Assembly: GCF_004379255.2 (NCBI RefSeq)
Contig: NC_056047.1
Location: forward strand, 23,884,293-23,948,292
Reading direction: 5' to 3'
Source of the DNA: Salvia splendens
Taxonomy: Eukaryota; Streptophyta; Magnoliopsida; Lamiales; Lamiaceae
DNA: 64,000 nt
Shown: positions 24,674 to 36,127 of the stretch, piece after piece
How positions within the stretch are numbered: the first letter of the stretch is position 1
Layout of the letters: each line of letters begins with the position of its first letter
Translations under genes and position numbers: made by a program
Notes under the pieces: generated by a model
What the model saw: the letters and a program-made list of their open reading frames with translations, nothing else
Database searches by the model: none
What the model was told of the DNA's origin: nothing

Positions 24674-24800
24674 CAAAAAGGAAAGAGCATCTTTTATTCT
24701 CTCGCCTGCAAACACGCACACTCAGCTCTCTTCTCTCCGGCGAAGAGAGGGGAGAGAGTGAAAGTAAGATTTCGAGAGAGAGAGAGAGAGAGCGTGAGCT
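24674..24800 (+). promoter_or_regulatory. Leader block with (GA)n tract, only in copy 2
   Basis: This is a purine/pyrimidine-biased stretch ending in an uninterrupted GA tract at 24774-24792, preceded by further 'gaagagagggga' and 'ggagagag' words. It is the probable transcription start and 5' leader of copy 2. In the other arm the flanking words 'gaattcccaatt' and 'aaggaagctgaagc' are directly joined, so the whole block is missing. BPC proteins bind GA-rich DNA, so self- or cross-regulation through this tract is possible; that is inference. Confidence 0.7.
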
Positions 24801-25974
24801 TAAGGAAGCTGAAGCTCTTCATCGCCGGTAGCCTCTCTCCGGTTTGTGTTGAAATTCAGTTGTGCTTCTTTCCCCGATCTACTAGCTCGATTCTCGATAA
24901 TCGTTTAATTTATTGCCAGGTTTTGAATTGAGTTTCCTTGTTTCCGATCTTGAGCATTCCAACCTTCTGATCTTCGTTTTACAGCTCGCAATTTGGTCGG
25001 TAATTGTGAAGATCGAAAATTGAATTTACTTTGGGAATTCATACACCGGCGATTTAGTTGGTAATCATTTTTTTGTGCTGTTTTACTGCTTTCTTATTCT
25101 CTAAATGGGGAATTGTTAACTTGATGCTTTACTTCGAGCTACAAAGTCAACCCAATTAACTCCGTCTGCATTAGCAGCTATTATGAACTGTGTTTTTTTT
25201 ATTTTCTATGCTGACTTTACTGTGTTTGTTTCGAATAGATATGAACTGCTCGAATCCTCCATCCATTCTACTTAATTAAGTGTTAATTTGCCTCGATTTT
25301 CTTTCCAAACGAGGCGCGTCTTGCTGTACAATTTCAATGGATGTCGCATTGTGTTATGTGTTTGAGGGAGGTTGTATTTGAAATCATGAGCTGTTACAAT
25401 GAAGTTAAGTCAGTGGCATTTGGCAGGTAGAACTGTAGAAGCTTCTTGGCCAAGATTTCCCGATCAAGCATCATGGCTTCGAAAATCACTTCTTTGCAGG
25501 CATCTTCCTTTTGTGCCTGCCTAAGTGATTGGCTAATTTTTCTACCTATCCGTTTCCATTATCTTGTTAATTGGCACAATAGAGGCGTTTAAAATTTGAA
25601 AGTTTTGATATGAACTTTCCATTTGTCTACTCACAACTTGATCGACCATCAGGAGAACAATGTATGTGAAATTTTCTTTCTCCCTTTCTTTCCTTGAATT
25701 TGGTAATCAATATTAACAAAATCACCATTCCTCTTGAAGACTGAATTGATGTTATCTAAGACTAGTAGGTGTTGTGATTGAGTGCTTTTTGGCGGCTATG
25801 ATTATATAGTTGTATAAATTTAATTAGGTACTTTAGTAGTTTTTGTTAGTACGCACTGATGCAAACAGCAGAAAAATCAGCTGCTGATAGCTTTGTTTTC
25901 TGAATGATGTTATTTGCCTCTTGCAGGAAAAGACACTTAGAGGATGGACTTCTAAACTAGTTCTACTGTTAAAG

Positions 25975-27251
25975 ATGGTATGAATATTGCAGTTTCAATC
26001 ATTCGGTGCCTCTGTTAATTTCTCAATTGTGGTAGACTTGTAGACAGTAGTATATTACGTGCATTCCTGAAAATTTCAACTGGTTAACTGTAGGGTAAAA
26101 TAGTGTAAGATATGATAAAAAAAAGTTTCCAAATGTAGAATGCGGCCATAGACCTTTTATGCAGAATATCATATTTTCTTGAGAATAGACTAATTAGTTG
26201 ATGTATTTTCTGCACAAGTTAATAGCATCTTCATCTCTTTCATGCATTACGAAAACAGGTATACTGTGAATGAATGTATGTCTAACCTCTCATCTTCATC
26301 AGATACTATTTTTACTGACTTCATGCTTTAATGAAGGACCACAATCACTTGACGATAAAAACCTTTATGGCCATCACGGCCGACAGAGATGCTGCCATCC
26401 GAGAAAAGAACATGGCATTGGAGGAGAGGAAGAGGGCTTTTCAAGAGCGTGATATGGCAATGTTACAGAGGGATGCTGCAATTGCTGAAAGAAACGCTGC
26501 CATACAAGAACGGGATGAAGCGATTGCTTCTCTTCGATATCGAGAGAGCTCAATGAACGACAACACAGATATCCCTGATTCATATGGAAGTGAGCTTGCA
26601 AGTGGGGGAAAACATATCATCCAGTACCAGCAACAACAGCAAATGCGTGTTTCTGAAGCTGCTGGATATAGTCCTAAAGGAAACTTACGAGGCAATGAAA
26701 TTGTTATTGCAGAGACTGCCGAAACCCCCAAGCCTCGGAGAGGGAGGCAGACGAAAGACAAAGAAGGAAAAGCGACAAAATCAGCCAAGCCTCCGAGAGC
26801 AGGCAAAAGAACTGCTGAAGCAGTGGTAAAAGAGGAGGTAAATTCTGATGCGTACAATGGTTGGAGTAACGAGCAGGGTTTGGACAGTGAGGAGGAGTAC
26901 CTAGATAAGCAAGTCTCGTGGAAGGATAATCTGGGTTTAAACCAAATCAATTTCGATGAATCAGCCATGCCAGTCCCTGTTTGCTCGTGCACAGGCGCAC
27001 CACAGCCATGCTACAGATGGGGGAACGGCGGCTGGCAATCCGCGTGCTGTACAACTACGATCTCAATGTATCCGCTGCCTCAGGTAGCGAACAAACGCTA
27101 CTCCAGAGTTGGGGGGAGAAAGATGAGTGGGAGTGCGTTCAACAAGCTGCTCAATCGACTCGCTGGAGAGGGGTATGACTTCTCCTCTCCCCTCGATCTC
27201 AAAGACCACTGGGCGAAGCATGGCACGAACCGTTACAGCACTCTTAAGTAG
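25975..27251 (+). CDS. BBR/BPC GAGA-binding transcription factor, group II, copy 2
   Basis: Modelled as ATG at 25975-25977, the last codon of an untranslated exon 25927-25977, spliced (donor gtatga) to 26337-27251. The protein is about 305 aa, [15 protein letters not shown] and onward. An alternative unspliced start ATG lies at 26331 and gives MKDHNHL with the same frame. Domains match copy 1: coiled coil at about 14-70, basic NLS region at about 130-165, and the pentacysteine DNA-binding domain at the C terminus ([20 protein letters not shown], then CC, and RVGGRKMSG to the final [10 protein letters not shown]). Further untranslated exons lie upstream from about 24700, so transcripts have a spliced 5' leader. 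Differences from copy 1 include SELAS/SEHAS, RVSEAA/CVSEVA, DSEEE/DSDEE, KDN/KDK and TGA/TSS. The minus-strand 183-codon frame over this gene is a shadow. Confidence 0.87.
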
Positions 27252-27816
27252 ATGATGCTATGCTCTGTTGTTGTATTCCATCCCCTAGATTTTTATTCTC
27301 TCTTTATAAATGCCATTGTAATTGCGTTGATTGGATTCGTAATCTAATATACAATCTGTTATATACTGCTTATTGGATCGAAATATGGCATTGCTTTAAA
27401 ATTAAATGGACTTTTTTTTCTTGTCTATCAGTAGCATTTGAAGCCGTTAATCAATTGAGTTCATAGTTGGTTGAATACACACGCACACACATATGGTTTA
27501 ATAACAATTTTCTTAATTTTCACATTAAAAATGAATATATGAAATATATTGGTGACGGAGAGAGCATTAGAATACAATCATTCAAATTATATCAAACTAT
27601 TATTTTATGAACAAAATATATCATTTTTGCTAAAATATCGTTGTATGCTGAATTTATATCATTCTAAAACTATCATTTTTATATAAACAAAAATAACATT
27701 TTATTGATTATAAACATCATTTTATACATTCAGAAAGAATATCATATTATTGAGTACAAACATCATTTTATACGTGCCGAAAGAAATACTACTATCATTT
27801 AATTGATTACAAATAC

Positions 27817-28222
27817 TCTCTCTACATTCTTACTTTTTACTACTTTTGGTAATGAACCACATATTTTACTAACTCATTTCACTCACATTTTATTATAAAA
27901 TTAATACTCCCTTCGTCCATAAAAAATAGTCTCGTTTTGCCATTTTGGGATGTCTACAAAAAATAGTTCCATTTCTATAAATGGAAAGTCTCTATCTCAT
28001 ACTTTACCCATTTTTTCTCATCTCTCTTACTTTATGAACTTTTTCTCTTCTCTTATTTTATCAAATTTCTCATTAAAACTCGCGCCGTCAACAAATGTGA
28101 CTATTTTTTGTGCAAGGAGGGAGTATATAAAAGTAGGACCTATATTCCATTAACTTTTTCTACTACATTTCTTAAAACTCGTGTCAAGTCAAATAGTGTC
28201 AATTAATAAGGGACGAATTGAG
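27817..28222. mobile_element. Stowaway MITE (outer) carrying another Stowaway
   Basis: The left end is ctctctctacattc and the right end ggacgaattgag, flanked by TA at 27815-27816 and 28223-28224. Its interior 'ttattataaaattaa' and 'taaaagtagga' blocks match the copy near 10900, where they are contiguous. Here they are separated by the element 27907-28123. Confidence 0.7.
27907..28123. mobile_element. Stowaway MITE inserted in a Stowaway MITE
   Basis: The ends are ctcccttcgtccataaaa and ggagggag. They are flanked by TA at 27905-27906 and 28124-28125, inside the outer element. The inner 'aaaaaatagt' words near both ends are inverted repeats. Confidence 0.78.
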
Positions 28223-28523
28223 TATTATTTTTATATGGTTATCACCCTAAATATGGGTTATAATGTGATCACACCTCTACAATATGCAAAAGTAGCCATT
28301 CTTGATATTAGTGGAACTGGAATGTTGATCAGGCCAACCTACTAACTTGAACTTTGAAGTCATTTGTATTCGGGTTGTGAGCCATGGAGTTAAAACTTTA
28401 TTGAGTTAGAAATTTTAAATTCTAATCCTAGATGTTCAGAATTTGGGCTAGCTCACTGGACTAATCAGGCTACAACTAAAATTAAAATTAATCTATATAT
28501 TATTTTATTTTTTTAAGATTTTA

Positions 28524-28792
28524 CTTCATTCGTCCACAAAAAATAGGGCACTTTGTGAATAACACGAGTTTTAATGTATAGTAATTGGTAAAGTAAGAGG
28601 GAATGGAAAAAAAGTAAAAGAGAAGTAGTGCTAGTGAAATGTGGGGTCCATATTATTAGTAAGAGAAAAAGGAAAAAAGTAAGAGAGAAGTAGTGTTAGT
28701 GGAATGTGTGGTCCATATTATTTGAATGTGCCCTATTTTTCATGGACAACCAAAAATGGCAAATGTTCTATATTTTTCATTGACGGAGGGAG
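28524..28792. mobile_element. Stowaway MITE
   Basis: The left end cttcattcgtccacaaaaaa and right end ttgacggagggag are flanked by TA on both sides. The block 'agtaagagagaagtagtg' is repeated inside. Confidence 0.72.
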
Positions 28793-28954
28793 TATTTATC
28801 TATCTATACATATATAAAAAGAGAGTTTTAGTTGATATTTTCACAAATGCCATTTTAAATAAAAAAAATGTAAAACTTAATTAAAACTATGTTTGAAAAT
28901 GAAATTGTACATCTTTCATAGCGGCTGTTTCATACATATATATAAATGCAGCTC

Positions 28955-29212
28955 GCCCGCGGGGGCGTAGCGCAGTTGGCAACGGAAGGGCAGATCTTGC
29001 TGCAATGAGCCTAGATTGTCGTGTAGTTGGTTTCATCTCTCAGGCACAAGTGTGAGGCCTTGGGAGATGGGCTTCTGACATTCAGTGGGTTAAGGGAGAA
29101 GTTAAGGGTTCTCCGTTAACGGGCTACTGCGTATCCTGATTTAACCCCTCACATGATGTCGAACCGGAGTGTATGGGCCGCCAAGGCGACGGAATCGCTT
29201 TTTTTTTCTGCA
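28955..29212 (+). mobile_element. tRNA-derived SINE, 258 bp
   Basis: The body begins gcgggggcgtagcgcagttg, an RNA polymerase III A-box-like segment (tagcgcagttggcaacgg), followed about 45-50 bp later by a degenerate B-box region (ttggtttcatctc). It ends in a run of nine or more T. The flanks carry a 13-bp duplication, ataaatgcagctc at 28942-28954 and ataaatgcaactc at 29213-29225, with one mismatch. Long target duplications, a pol III promoter and a simple tail are the marks of a SINE. It is not a tRNA gene: no cloverleaf can be drawn. Confidence 0.82.
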
Positions 29213-29225
29213 ATAAATGCAACTC

Positions 29226-31021
29226 ACACTTTTAAGGAAATTAAAAACATTAATTCCTATAATTGTTGCCGATTAAAGTTTCAGTTTCATATATTAATGT
29301 GATTCACGGTTCAAGAAATGAAAATTGGATCTATAATGGCAGCCAAGAGTACATTGTCCCACCAAATTCCTCTAGATCTATTTTCAATTATTTTTAATTA
29401 TAGTCAATTACACATGAAAGTTGAAAAACGTATTCGTTCCATTAATTTTCATATCTTCTTTTCCTATATATTATCCCACTTACTGAATCATCTTACACAT
29501 CAAACAATTCCCCTCTCATAGCAAAAAATATTAACAAAAAAAAATATTACCCGTGGTTCTACTTGCCGAGCACTTGCCTTAATTCGTTGATGCAGTGACG
29601 GAACTAGTAATTTAAAAAAGTCGAGACTAAAATTAAATGATACTATATTATTTATGAGATAGACTAGCCTTTATCCAGACACATACTATAAGATTATCAA
29701 TTAAAAAATTCAAAGTAAATATTAGTGAGTTTTTATATTAATATGAATAAATATGAATTATAAGGATATGTGCGTTATATGGCTAACTCACCCTTAAATT
29801 GATAACTACAACTAAATACCCAACAAAATTATTTTAATCATAGTGTCTAAATTTGCTATTTCATATTTTCGTTCACATATCCACATCAAGATCTCTTTGT
29901 AGATAAAACAAAGATTTTACAAGATATATTCAATCACCCAAGTATATACTCGGAATATACCTTTCAATTTTTTCTCAACCGTTGAATTTAATTACAAAAA
30001 TCAAATATTCATATGACAAAAACTAATTTCCCATGAAAATCATTAACATAAACCCTAAATTGGTGGCAGGACTTATATAGTAATTCAAAACCTTCGTTTA
30101 CGATATTCTAAACCTTCTATACACAAGCAAATAACGGAAGAAACGAATTCTCCTATATAAGGGAAAAAAATATTGAGACAAAAACGAAAGTCCAAACCCT
30201 AAATATATATATGAAAACTTTGTGAAGGGAGTATTTCCTTTTGAGTTAATTATTTTGTTCACTGGTGGACACACATGTGATTAGGGAGGGGCTTAAGCCC
30301 TTCCCCGATTAATTTTTTTTATAATTTTAGTTATATAACATTATGGTTTTGTTGGTATTTTGTGTAAAATGAAGTGCAAAAGCCCCTATCAAAATAATAA
30401 ATTATAGGAAAATTATTATCTCATACAAAATTTAGAATATATAGCCCCTACTATAATAATTTTCTGTGTCCGCCCTTGATTTTGTTATTTAATTTATGTA
30501 GTGAGTTGGGCTTTCACGGCCCTGTTTGGGTTTTCTTGATGGTTCTTTCCCAAATGTATAGGTTACGTTGAACCAACGCATGGGGCTAGGTCTTTTTGGT
30601 TTCTTATAAATATAGGGAAACATCATCAATAGTTGACATAGAAATATAATAATAAAATTGATATTTCTCCAAAAATTATCGCTAAACCCTAGTTCATGCC
30701 TACTTTGTTAATTCTTCTTCTCACAAAGCTAGACAAACACTTCTACAACCTCCTGGAGCTAGCACTCCTCCTAACTCCCTCGTCGGCCATCACGCTGCAG
30801 TCACCGCCTCCCTTCTCAAGCATCCCACAGGGCGTGCGGAGGAGTGCTCGTGAGCAGTGGCTGCAGCGTGATGGCCACCAAGGGCGTGAGGAAGTGTGCT
30901 AGGTGCATGAGTGAGAAGCTCCAATTAAATGGGATCGAGAGATTGAGGAGTTTGTGGAAGTGTTGGCTTTCATTGAAATATTTGTTGGTTTTTGATTTCT
31001 TGTTACTCCATTTAAATAGTA
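29226..31021. other. AT-rich intergenic DNA with a short perfect inverted repeat
   Basis: Fragments of decayed elements are suspected (for example around 30250-30480), but no ends could be defined. At 30787-30883 a GC-rich patch carries GGCCATCACGCTGCAG and its perfect reverse complement about 65 bp apart. The 68- and 64-codon open frames over this patch match no family I know. No gene is called. Confidence 0.45.
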
Positions 31022-31241
31022 CTCTCTCCGTCCCATAAGAATATGCATTTTTTTTCCTTTTTAGTCCGTCCCACAAGAATATGCACTTTCTAATTTTAGA
31101 AACTCTTTTATCCCTAATGAGTTGGGACTCATTCCCCACTAACAATACTTTATTTACTTTTTCTTTCTATCGCTCTCTTAATTTACTAATTTTGCATTAA
31201 AACCCGTGTAGAAAGTGTATATTCTTTGGGGACGGAGGGAA
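31022..31241. mobile_element. Stowaway MITE
   Basis: The left end is ctctctccgtcccataag and the right end ggggacggagggaa, flanked by TA. The word 'aagaatatgca' is repeated twice near the left end. Confidence 0.75.
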
Positions 31242-31527
31242 TATCTTTTTCAGTTGTTATTGTTATCAGACCCTATAATCTGTAACTACTGAACTGCAGT
31301 TGGTCAATAAAAATTGTGTTCCAGTGAATTAAATATAAGACATGTCTTTTGATATTAATGACATGCATAATACAATGCCTTCATCATTTCACAATTTTTT
31401 TTACTTAAATCAAAACATTGGAATTTTAATTTATGCATATATATGACTATTGACAAAGATGTCATTAGTAGAGAACACTTAAAAGACCACGGATGTTGTG
31501 AAAGTTTATTATGGATAATAGATGTTA

Positions 31528-34271
31528 CGTAACATCCCAAATTATAGGGCTCGATGAAAGGTTTGGATATGTGATGAGGAATAGTAGTTAAGTTAAACCG
31601 TAAGGTATAAATTTGATACGAAATGCCGATTAGTCAATTTTCGGCAATTTCTTTTGTCCGTGTAAAATCATAAATCGAAGCTAAGGGTAATAATTTTATA
31701 AATTACAAATTATGGCCTAGAATAATTGTAGATAATGTGAGGAATTGTTTTGGACCATTTGAAGGTAATTAAAAATTTTATCTCCGATTATTTCATTTTT
31801 TAGGGAAAACGATCGGCGAAACGTTTGGAGTTATAGACGGAGATAATTTTACATTAAACTAGAATATAAATGCTAAATGATGGTATATATAAATAATTAA
31901 TATGATATCTTATGATATGGAAATAAATTAGCACAAGAAATGAAATTAAGTTAACTAAGTAAATAACTATAAATTAAAAGAAAATTCTAGAAGATTGCCA
32001 CCTATTATTATCAAATAAAGCTTGACTTCTTCCTCATTGGGAAAAGAGGAAAGAAACAGCAGCCATGGGAGAAGAGAGATCCGTGAGTTCTCATGGCACT
32101 TCTAAGTTCGATTTTTCGTTGAAATATCGATCCAATCGCGTAAACGTTAAGAAATCAAGCGAAAGAGCCTATAGTGTGTTTTGGACACAAAAGAAATGGA
32201 CCTAGAAGATAGCGAAGGGTAGGAAGATGAAATAGGCTTATATTCATAAGCCTGCGAGGTAGCGTATCCTCTCTATGGTTTTTGATTCCTTTGGTTGAGA
32301 TGATGTGTGCTATAATGTGATTATATGTGAGATGTTAATTAAATAATGTGCTTAAATATGCTTATGATTTAATATGTGGATTATTATGATACTTATTCAT
32401 TTTAATATGAATGATCTGCGGAAAAATGGTACAAATATGAGTAAAAGACATTGGATATGATATGCAATGAAATGTAATAAATTATGAAGATCTGAATAAT
32501 GTGAAATATGTCTGAATAGATTATGAAAAGATATCTGAATGTATATGAAAAAGAATTTATCTGATAAGTAGAGCCTGAATAAAATGAAACAAGAGAATAG
32601 TATGTAAAGGTTATAAAAACATATACTAAAAGTTTAGAATGTCTGTGAATTCGATAAGAATGGTTATCTGAAGTGATATTTGGAAATAGAATAAATGTGA
32701 AAAAGATATTTGAAAGAATAATATGAAAAAAAAAACGTCCCATTTGCTTGGTCATATGTGTTGGGTACAATTGGCATGCCATAGGACAGCAGCGCTGCAT
32801 TATCTGTGATGACTCGTCTTCTGGATAACCGAAGCGAGGATCGTCTGTTATCTGATGGGCCCCTTATCTAATCTGTCTGATCTGCACCCTAATGGGTGGT
32901 TGATTATCTGTCTGCACCCTCATAGGTGGTCTGATTATCTGTCTGCACCCTATGGGTGGTCTGTGCGGAGTCCTCTCGAGGACAAAATCCGCGTCTGCAT
33001 CTGATTCTGTTTCTGATCTGGTCCGTGTACCCTGCCTGAAACCAAGCAGATATTGGGGCTATATGATAAGATAAAATAAAATAATATCTGATGATTTCTG
33101 AAGAAATGATATGTAATCTGTAATCTGTGATATGTGATAATATAAGATAAAATAATATCTGATGATTTCTGAATAAATGATCTATAATCGGTAATCTGTA
33201 ATCTGCGATATATGATAAATAAGATAAAATAATATCTGATGATTTCTGAATAAATGATCTGTAATCTGTAATATGTGATATATGATAAGATAAGGAAAAA
33301 AATAATAATATCTGATGACTTGTGAATAAAGGATCTGTAATCTGTGATATGTGATTTGTGAAATATGATGTATGATATGATTGTTGATCGGTCCTCACGG
33401 AGGAAATGATATTTTATGTTGAACGGTCCCCGCTCGGGGTAATTAACACGGAAGAATAGTATATGAAAATAAATGGTAAAAGGAGAAAAATGTGATACGA
33501 AATGATATATGATGATATGTGAAATCTAGAGAAACCAAAGCTATAAGATACAATGAAAACGTTGTATTATAGAAATAAATATATGAATATGTTATCAAGA
33601 GACCGTAAGAGAAATATAACGAGAATGATATGACGAATATATATGGGTATCTGAACAGGTATGCTTTGGTGTGAAAATTATGAGGATTTGGAATATATAT
33701 ATATATATATATTGTAATAATAAGTCAAGATGATAAGGAAATGACATTAAAAATGAAATCTCTGAAGAGACATGAGTAAGAATGTATGGAAAAGTTGTAT
33801 GACAATAATACAAATAAGTTTGATATAATGAGTTTGTAAGTAATTTTGGAAATCTGCGATATTGAAATGAAAACAAGCAAAAGATTAAAAAGAAAATAAT
33901 GTAGTTATTATAGCTACTATTGTCTTAGCTGAGAGGGTTGGATTCTGTAGTTTGGATATTGCTACTAGGCTTTCGAGCTCACTCCCCATCTTTCTCCCCT
34001 GCAGGTTAGAGTCGACATTATGTCAGTGGTGTTGCGCAGCTTTGCATCTTTGGCGAGTCACTGGTGGTCAACTTGGATTAGTAGACGTGGCATGTTGTGT
34101 AATAGTTTAATCTTTAACCTTCCGCTGGATAAATGTTACGTTTTCAAATGTAATAGAATTTAATTGTGCTTTTAAGCTAAAAAGAAAAGGAAAAATTTCA
34201 GCACGGGTTTTTGATACTGAAACGTGACATCACTTGTTTGGTGGGTTACCAACCGGGTAAGGGGTGTTACA
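31528..34271 (+). mobile_element. Solo LTR of a Ty3/gypsy-type retroelement, 2744 bp
   Basis: The left end is cgtaacatccc (TG mutated to CG) and the right end ggggtgttaca. It is flanked by a perfect 5-bp duplication TGTTA at 31523-31527 and 34272-34276. No primer-binding site, coding region or second LTR is present, so it is a solo LTR left by recombination. The end words are typical of plant gypsy LTRs. It carries tandem repeats at 32880-33380 and is unlike the LTR of the element at 42998. The open frames on its minus strand are repeat by-products. Confidence 0.8.
32880..33380. repeat. Tandem repeats inside the solo LTR
   Basis: Three units of 'tctgcaccctaNNgggtggt' (about 32880-32960) are followed by about four diverged units of 70-80 bp built on 'aaaataatatctgatgattt' (about 33065-33330). 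Confidence 0.75.
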
Positions 34272-34298
34272 TGTTACTTTGCCGTTTAAAAAGATATA

Positions 34299-34434
34299 CT
34301 CCCTCTATCCATTATTTAAAGAACTATTTTGGATTGTCCGCGATTTATTGAATCATTCAAGAATCATTTTGGGTTGTCCACGATTATAGAATCATTTGAG
34401 TCAAAAGGGCTCTTTAAATAGTGGACGAAAGGAG
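34299..34434. mobile_element. Short Stowaway MITE
   Basis: The ends ctccctctatccattattta and taaatagtggacgaaaggag are flanked by TA. Almost the whole 136 bp folds back on itself. Confidence 0.75.
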
Positions 34435-34566
34435 TAATCCTTATGCAGGTAACGTCTTTTTCATTTTACGTACATATTATGTATTCCAAATAAGTAGACT
34501 AAATAAGATCTTACCTTGTACTCCCTCCGTTCCAAGGAATGGACTAAATAAGATCTTAACTTAGTA

Positions 34567-34772
34567 CTTCATTCGTCCAAAGGAAGATGACTCATTCTTT
34601 GGGCGACTCGGAATTTTATAAATATTTATTTTGTGTTTTAGGTGGAGAGAATAGAGTAAGATAGAATGAATAAAATAAAGATAAATGAGTTTTTATTTTT
34701 AGTAATGAATCTTTTTAAGTGGTACAAACTAAAAAGAAAAGTGAGTAATTTTCTATGGGACTCGTGAGGGAG
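34567..34772. mobile_element. Stowaway-like element next to a small duplication
   Basis: It starts after TA with cttcattcgtccaaagg and ends near 'gactcgtgagggag'. Just upstream a second TIR-like start (ctccctccgttccaagg at 34521) sits between two copies of 'gactaaataagatctta' (34498-34514 and 34543-34559). This suggests a truncated or rearranged pair. Confidence 0.5.
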
Positions 34773-36127
34773 TGATTCTTTATAAAAATAACTAGTGTCT
34801 CACCCGTGCTATGCATGTCACATTGTATTTTCTTACAAAATGTATATAACATTAAATTATTATGCATCATAAATATTAGTGAATGAAAAATCACTTATTG
34901 TAATTAACCTATAAATATTAATTATAATTTTTTATATACCTAATACAAAAACATATATAATTGAGAAAATGTATAATTTAATAGTGAAACACTATTACCC
35001 AGAAATGAAATAATACAATTAAAAGTTCACGGTGAAAATTAAAAAAAAGTCAGTATAAACAAATGATTTTACTATAATTATAAAATTAGAACATAATTAC
35101 AATTTAATTTTAATTATGTATTACTTTCTCGGGTAGTAGGGTGCAATTGTGCGTCGGATCTCACAATTGTTTTGAAGAGCTCTCATGCCGTTGTTGAAGA
35201 GCTCGTCCACAGAGCCATTTCCCAATTGCGCAAAATCGAGATCATATCATCATCTTCAGCATTCACCACTGATTTTGTTGTACCTGCCGATTATGATTAA
35301 TAAAAATCAGTTTTAATTAAATTATTATTTTAAATCTAAAATGGCAGTTTTGTAAATATCTCCAAAACTCCCCTTTTATATAGATTATATATTTATATAA
35401 AATCGAAGCATCTTTTTGTAAATTTTACTCACTAAATTACTTCAAACTTCTTAATTTGATTCGTTCAATTGGTTAATTTCACAACCTTATATATCTACAA
35501 TAATGCACCTGCCAACTATTATGGTGAATTTAGTATCAAAACTGATACATCAAATATTTGAATGCTTTATTAATAAAGTCTCCGAGTAGACATGGATAAA
35601 AAGTCCGCTTGTTTATTTTCTAATAAAAGATAGTACTACTTTCTCCGTTCCATTATAAGAGCATCCCAGGGGAAGAGATAAGATAAATAAATAGGTAAAA
35701 TCATATAACTACTATATTTACATTTTTTCTATGAAAATTCATTTTTTAAGGGAGTGATATTTGAGAAGATATTATACATTTTCTCATTTTGAAGAGGTAT
35801 CTTTACCTCTTCATTGATGGAGAGGTAAAATCTTATAACTATCATACTTGTCTTCTTTTCACGAAAAATCATTCTCAAATGGGGAAAGGTATTTGAGAAG
35901 GTATTACACTTTATGGATTTTAATGCATTTTGTACTACTATTTTATTTTTTTAAAAATGATTTACCTTTCTATATACATTTTTTCCTTCGGAATATGTTA
36001 TTTTTTAGAAGGGTATATTTCACTTTATGAGAAGGTAAATAGATAATATAAATCTTCCATTTACCCCTCCTTGTCGGAGTTGTTCAAAGTGGAGCGTTTC
36101 TATTTTAACACAAAATTTTATATAGTA
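34773..36127. other. AT-rich DNA with a probable PIF-type MITE
   Basis: Bases about 35658-36075 start 'gagcatcccaggggaagag' and end in a diverged inverse of it. An internal hairpin around 'gaggtatctttacctctt' lies near 35795, and the block 'aaaatcatataactactat' recurs near 35826. It looks like a PIF/Harbinger-type MITE, but the right end is uncertain. The rest is AT-rich with no gene. Confidence 0.4.

Larger units (their letters stand above)
24570..27495 (+). repeat. Right arm of the inverted gene duplication
   Basis: Mirror image of 19250-22010, as described there. This arm is longer mainly because it keeps the leader block 24674-24800 and small indels in the introns. Similarity ends near 27495, in a CA-rich stretch. 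Confidence 0.85.

Noticed and set aside
26331..26336. ATG at 26331 as the main BPC start
   Set aside because: Not conserved in copy 1 (CTG), while a spliced ATG serves both; kept as an alternative in the feature entry.
28955..29040. A functional tRNA gene
   Set aside because: Only the A-box part is tRNA-like; no cloverleaf, and the flanks show a SINE duplication.
32402..33876. Minus-strand frames of 93-164 codons in the solo LTR
   Set aside because: Repeat-driven Tyr/Ile/Ser-rich frames without family resemblance.
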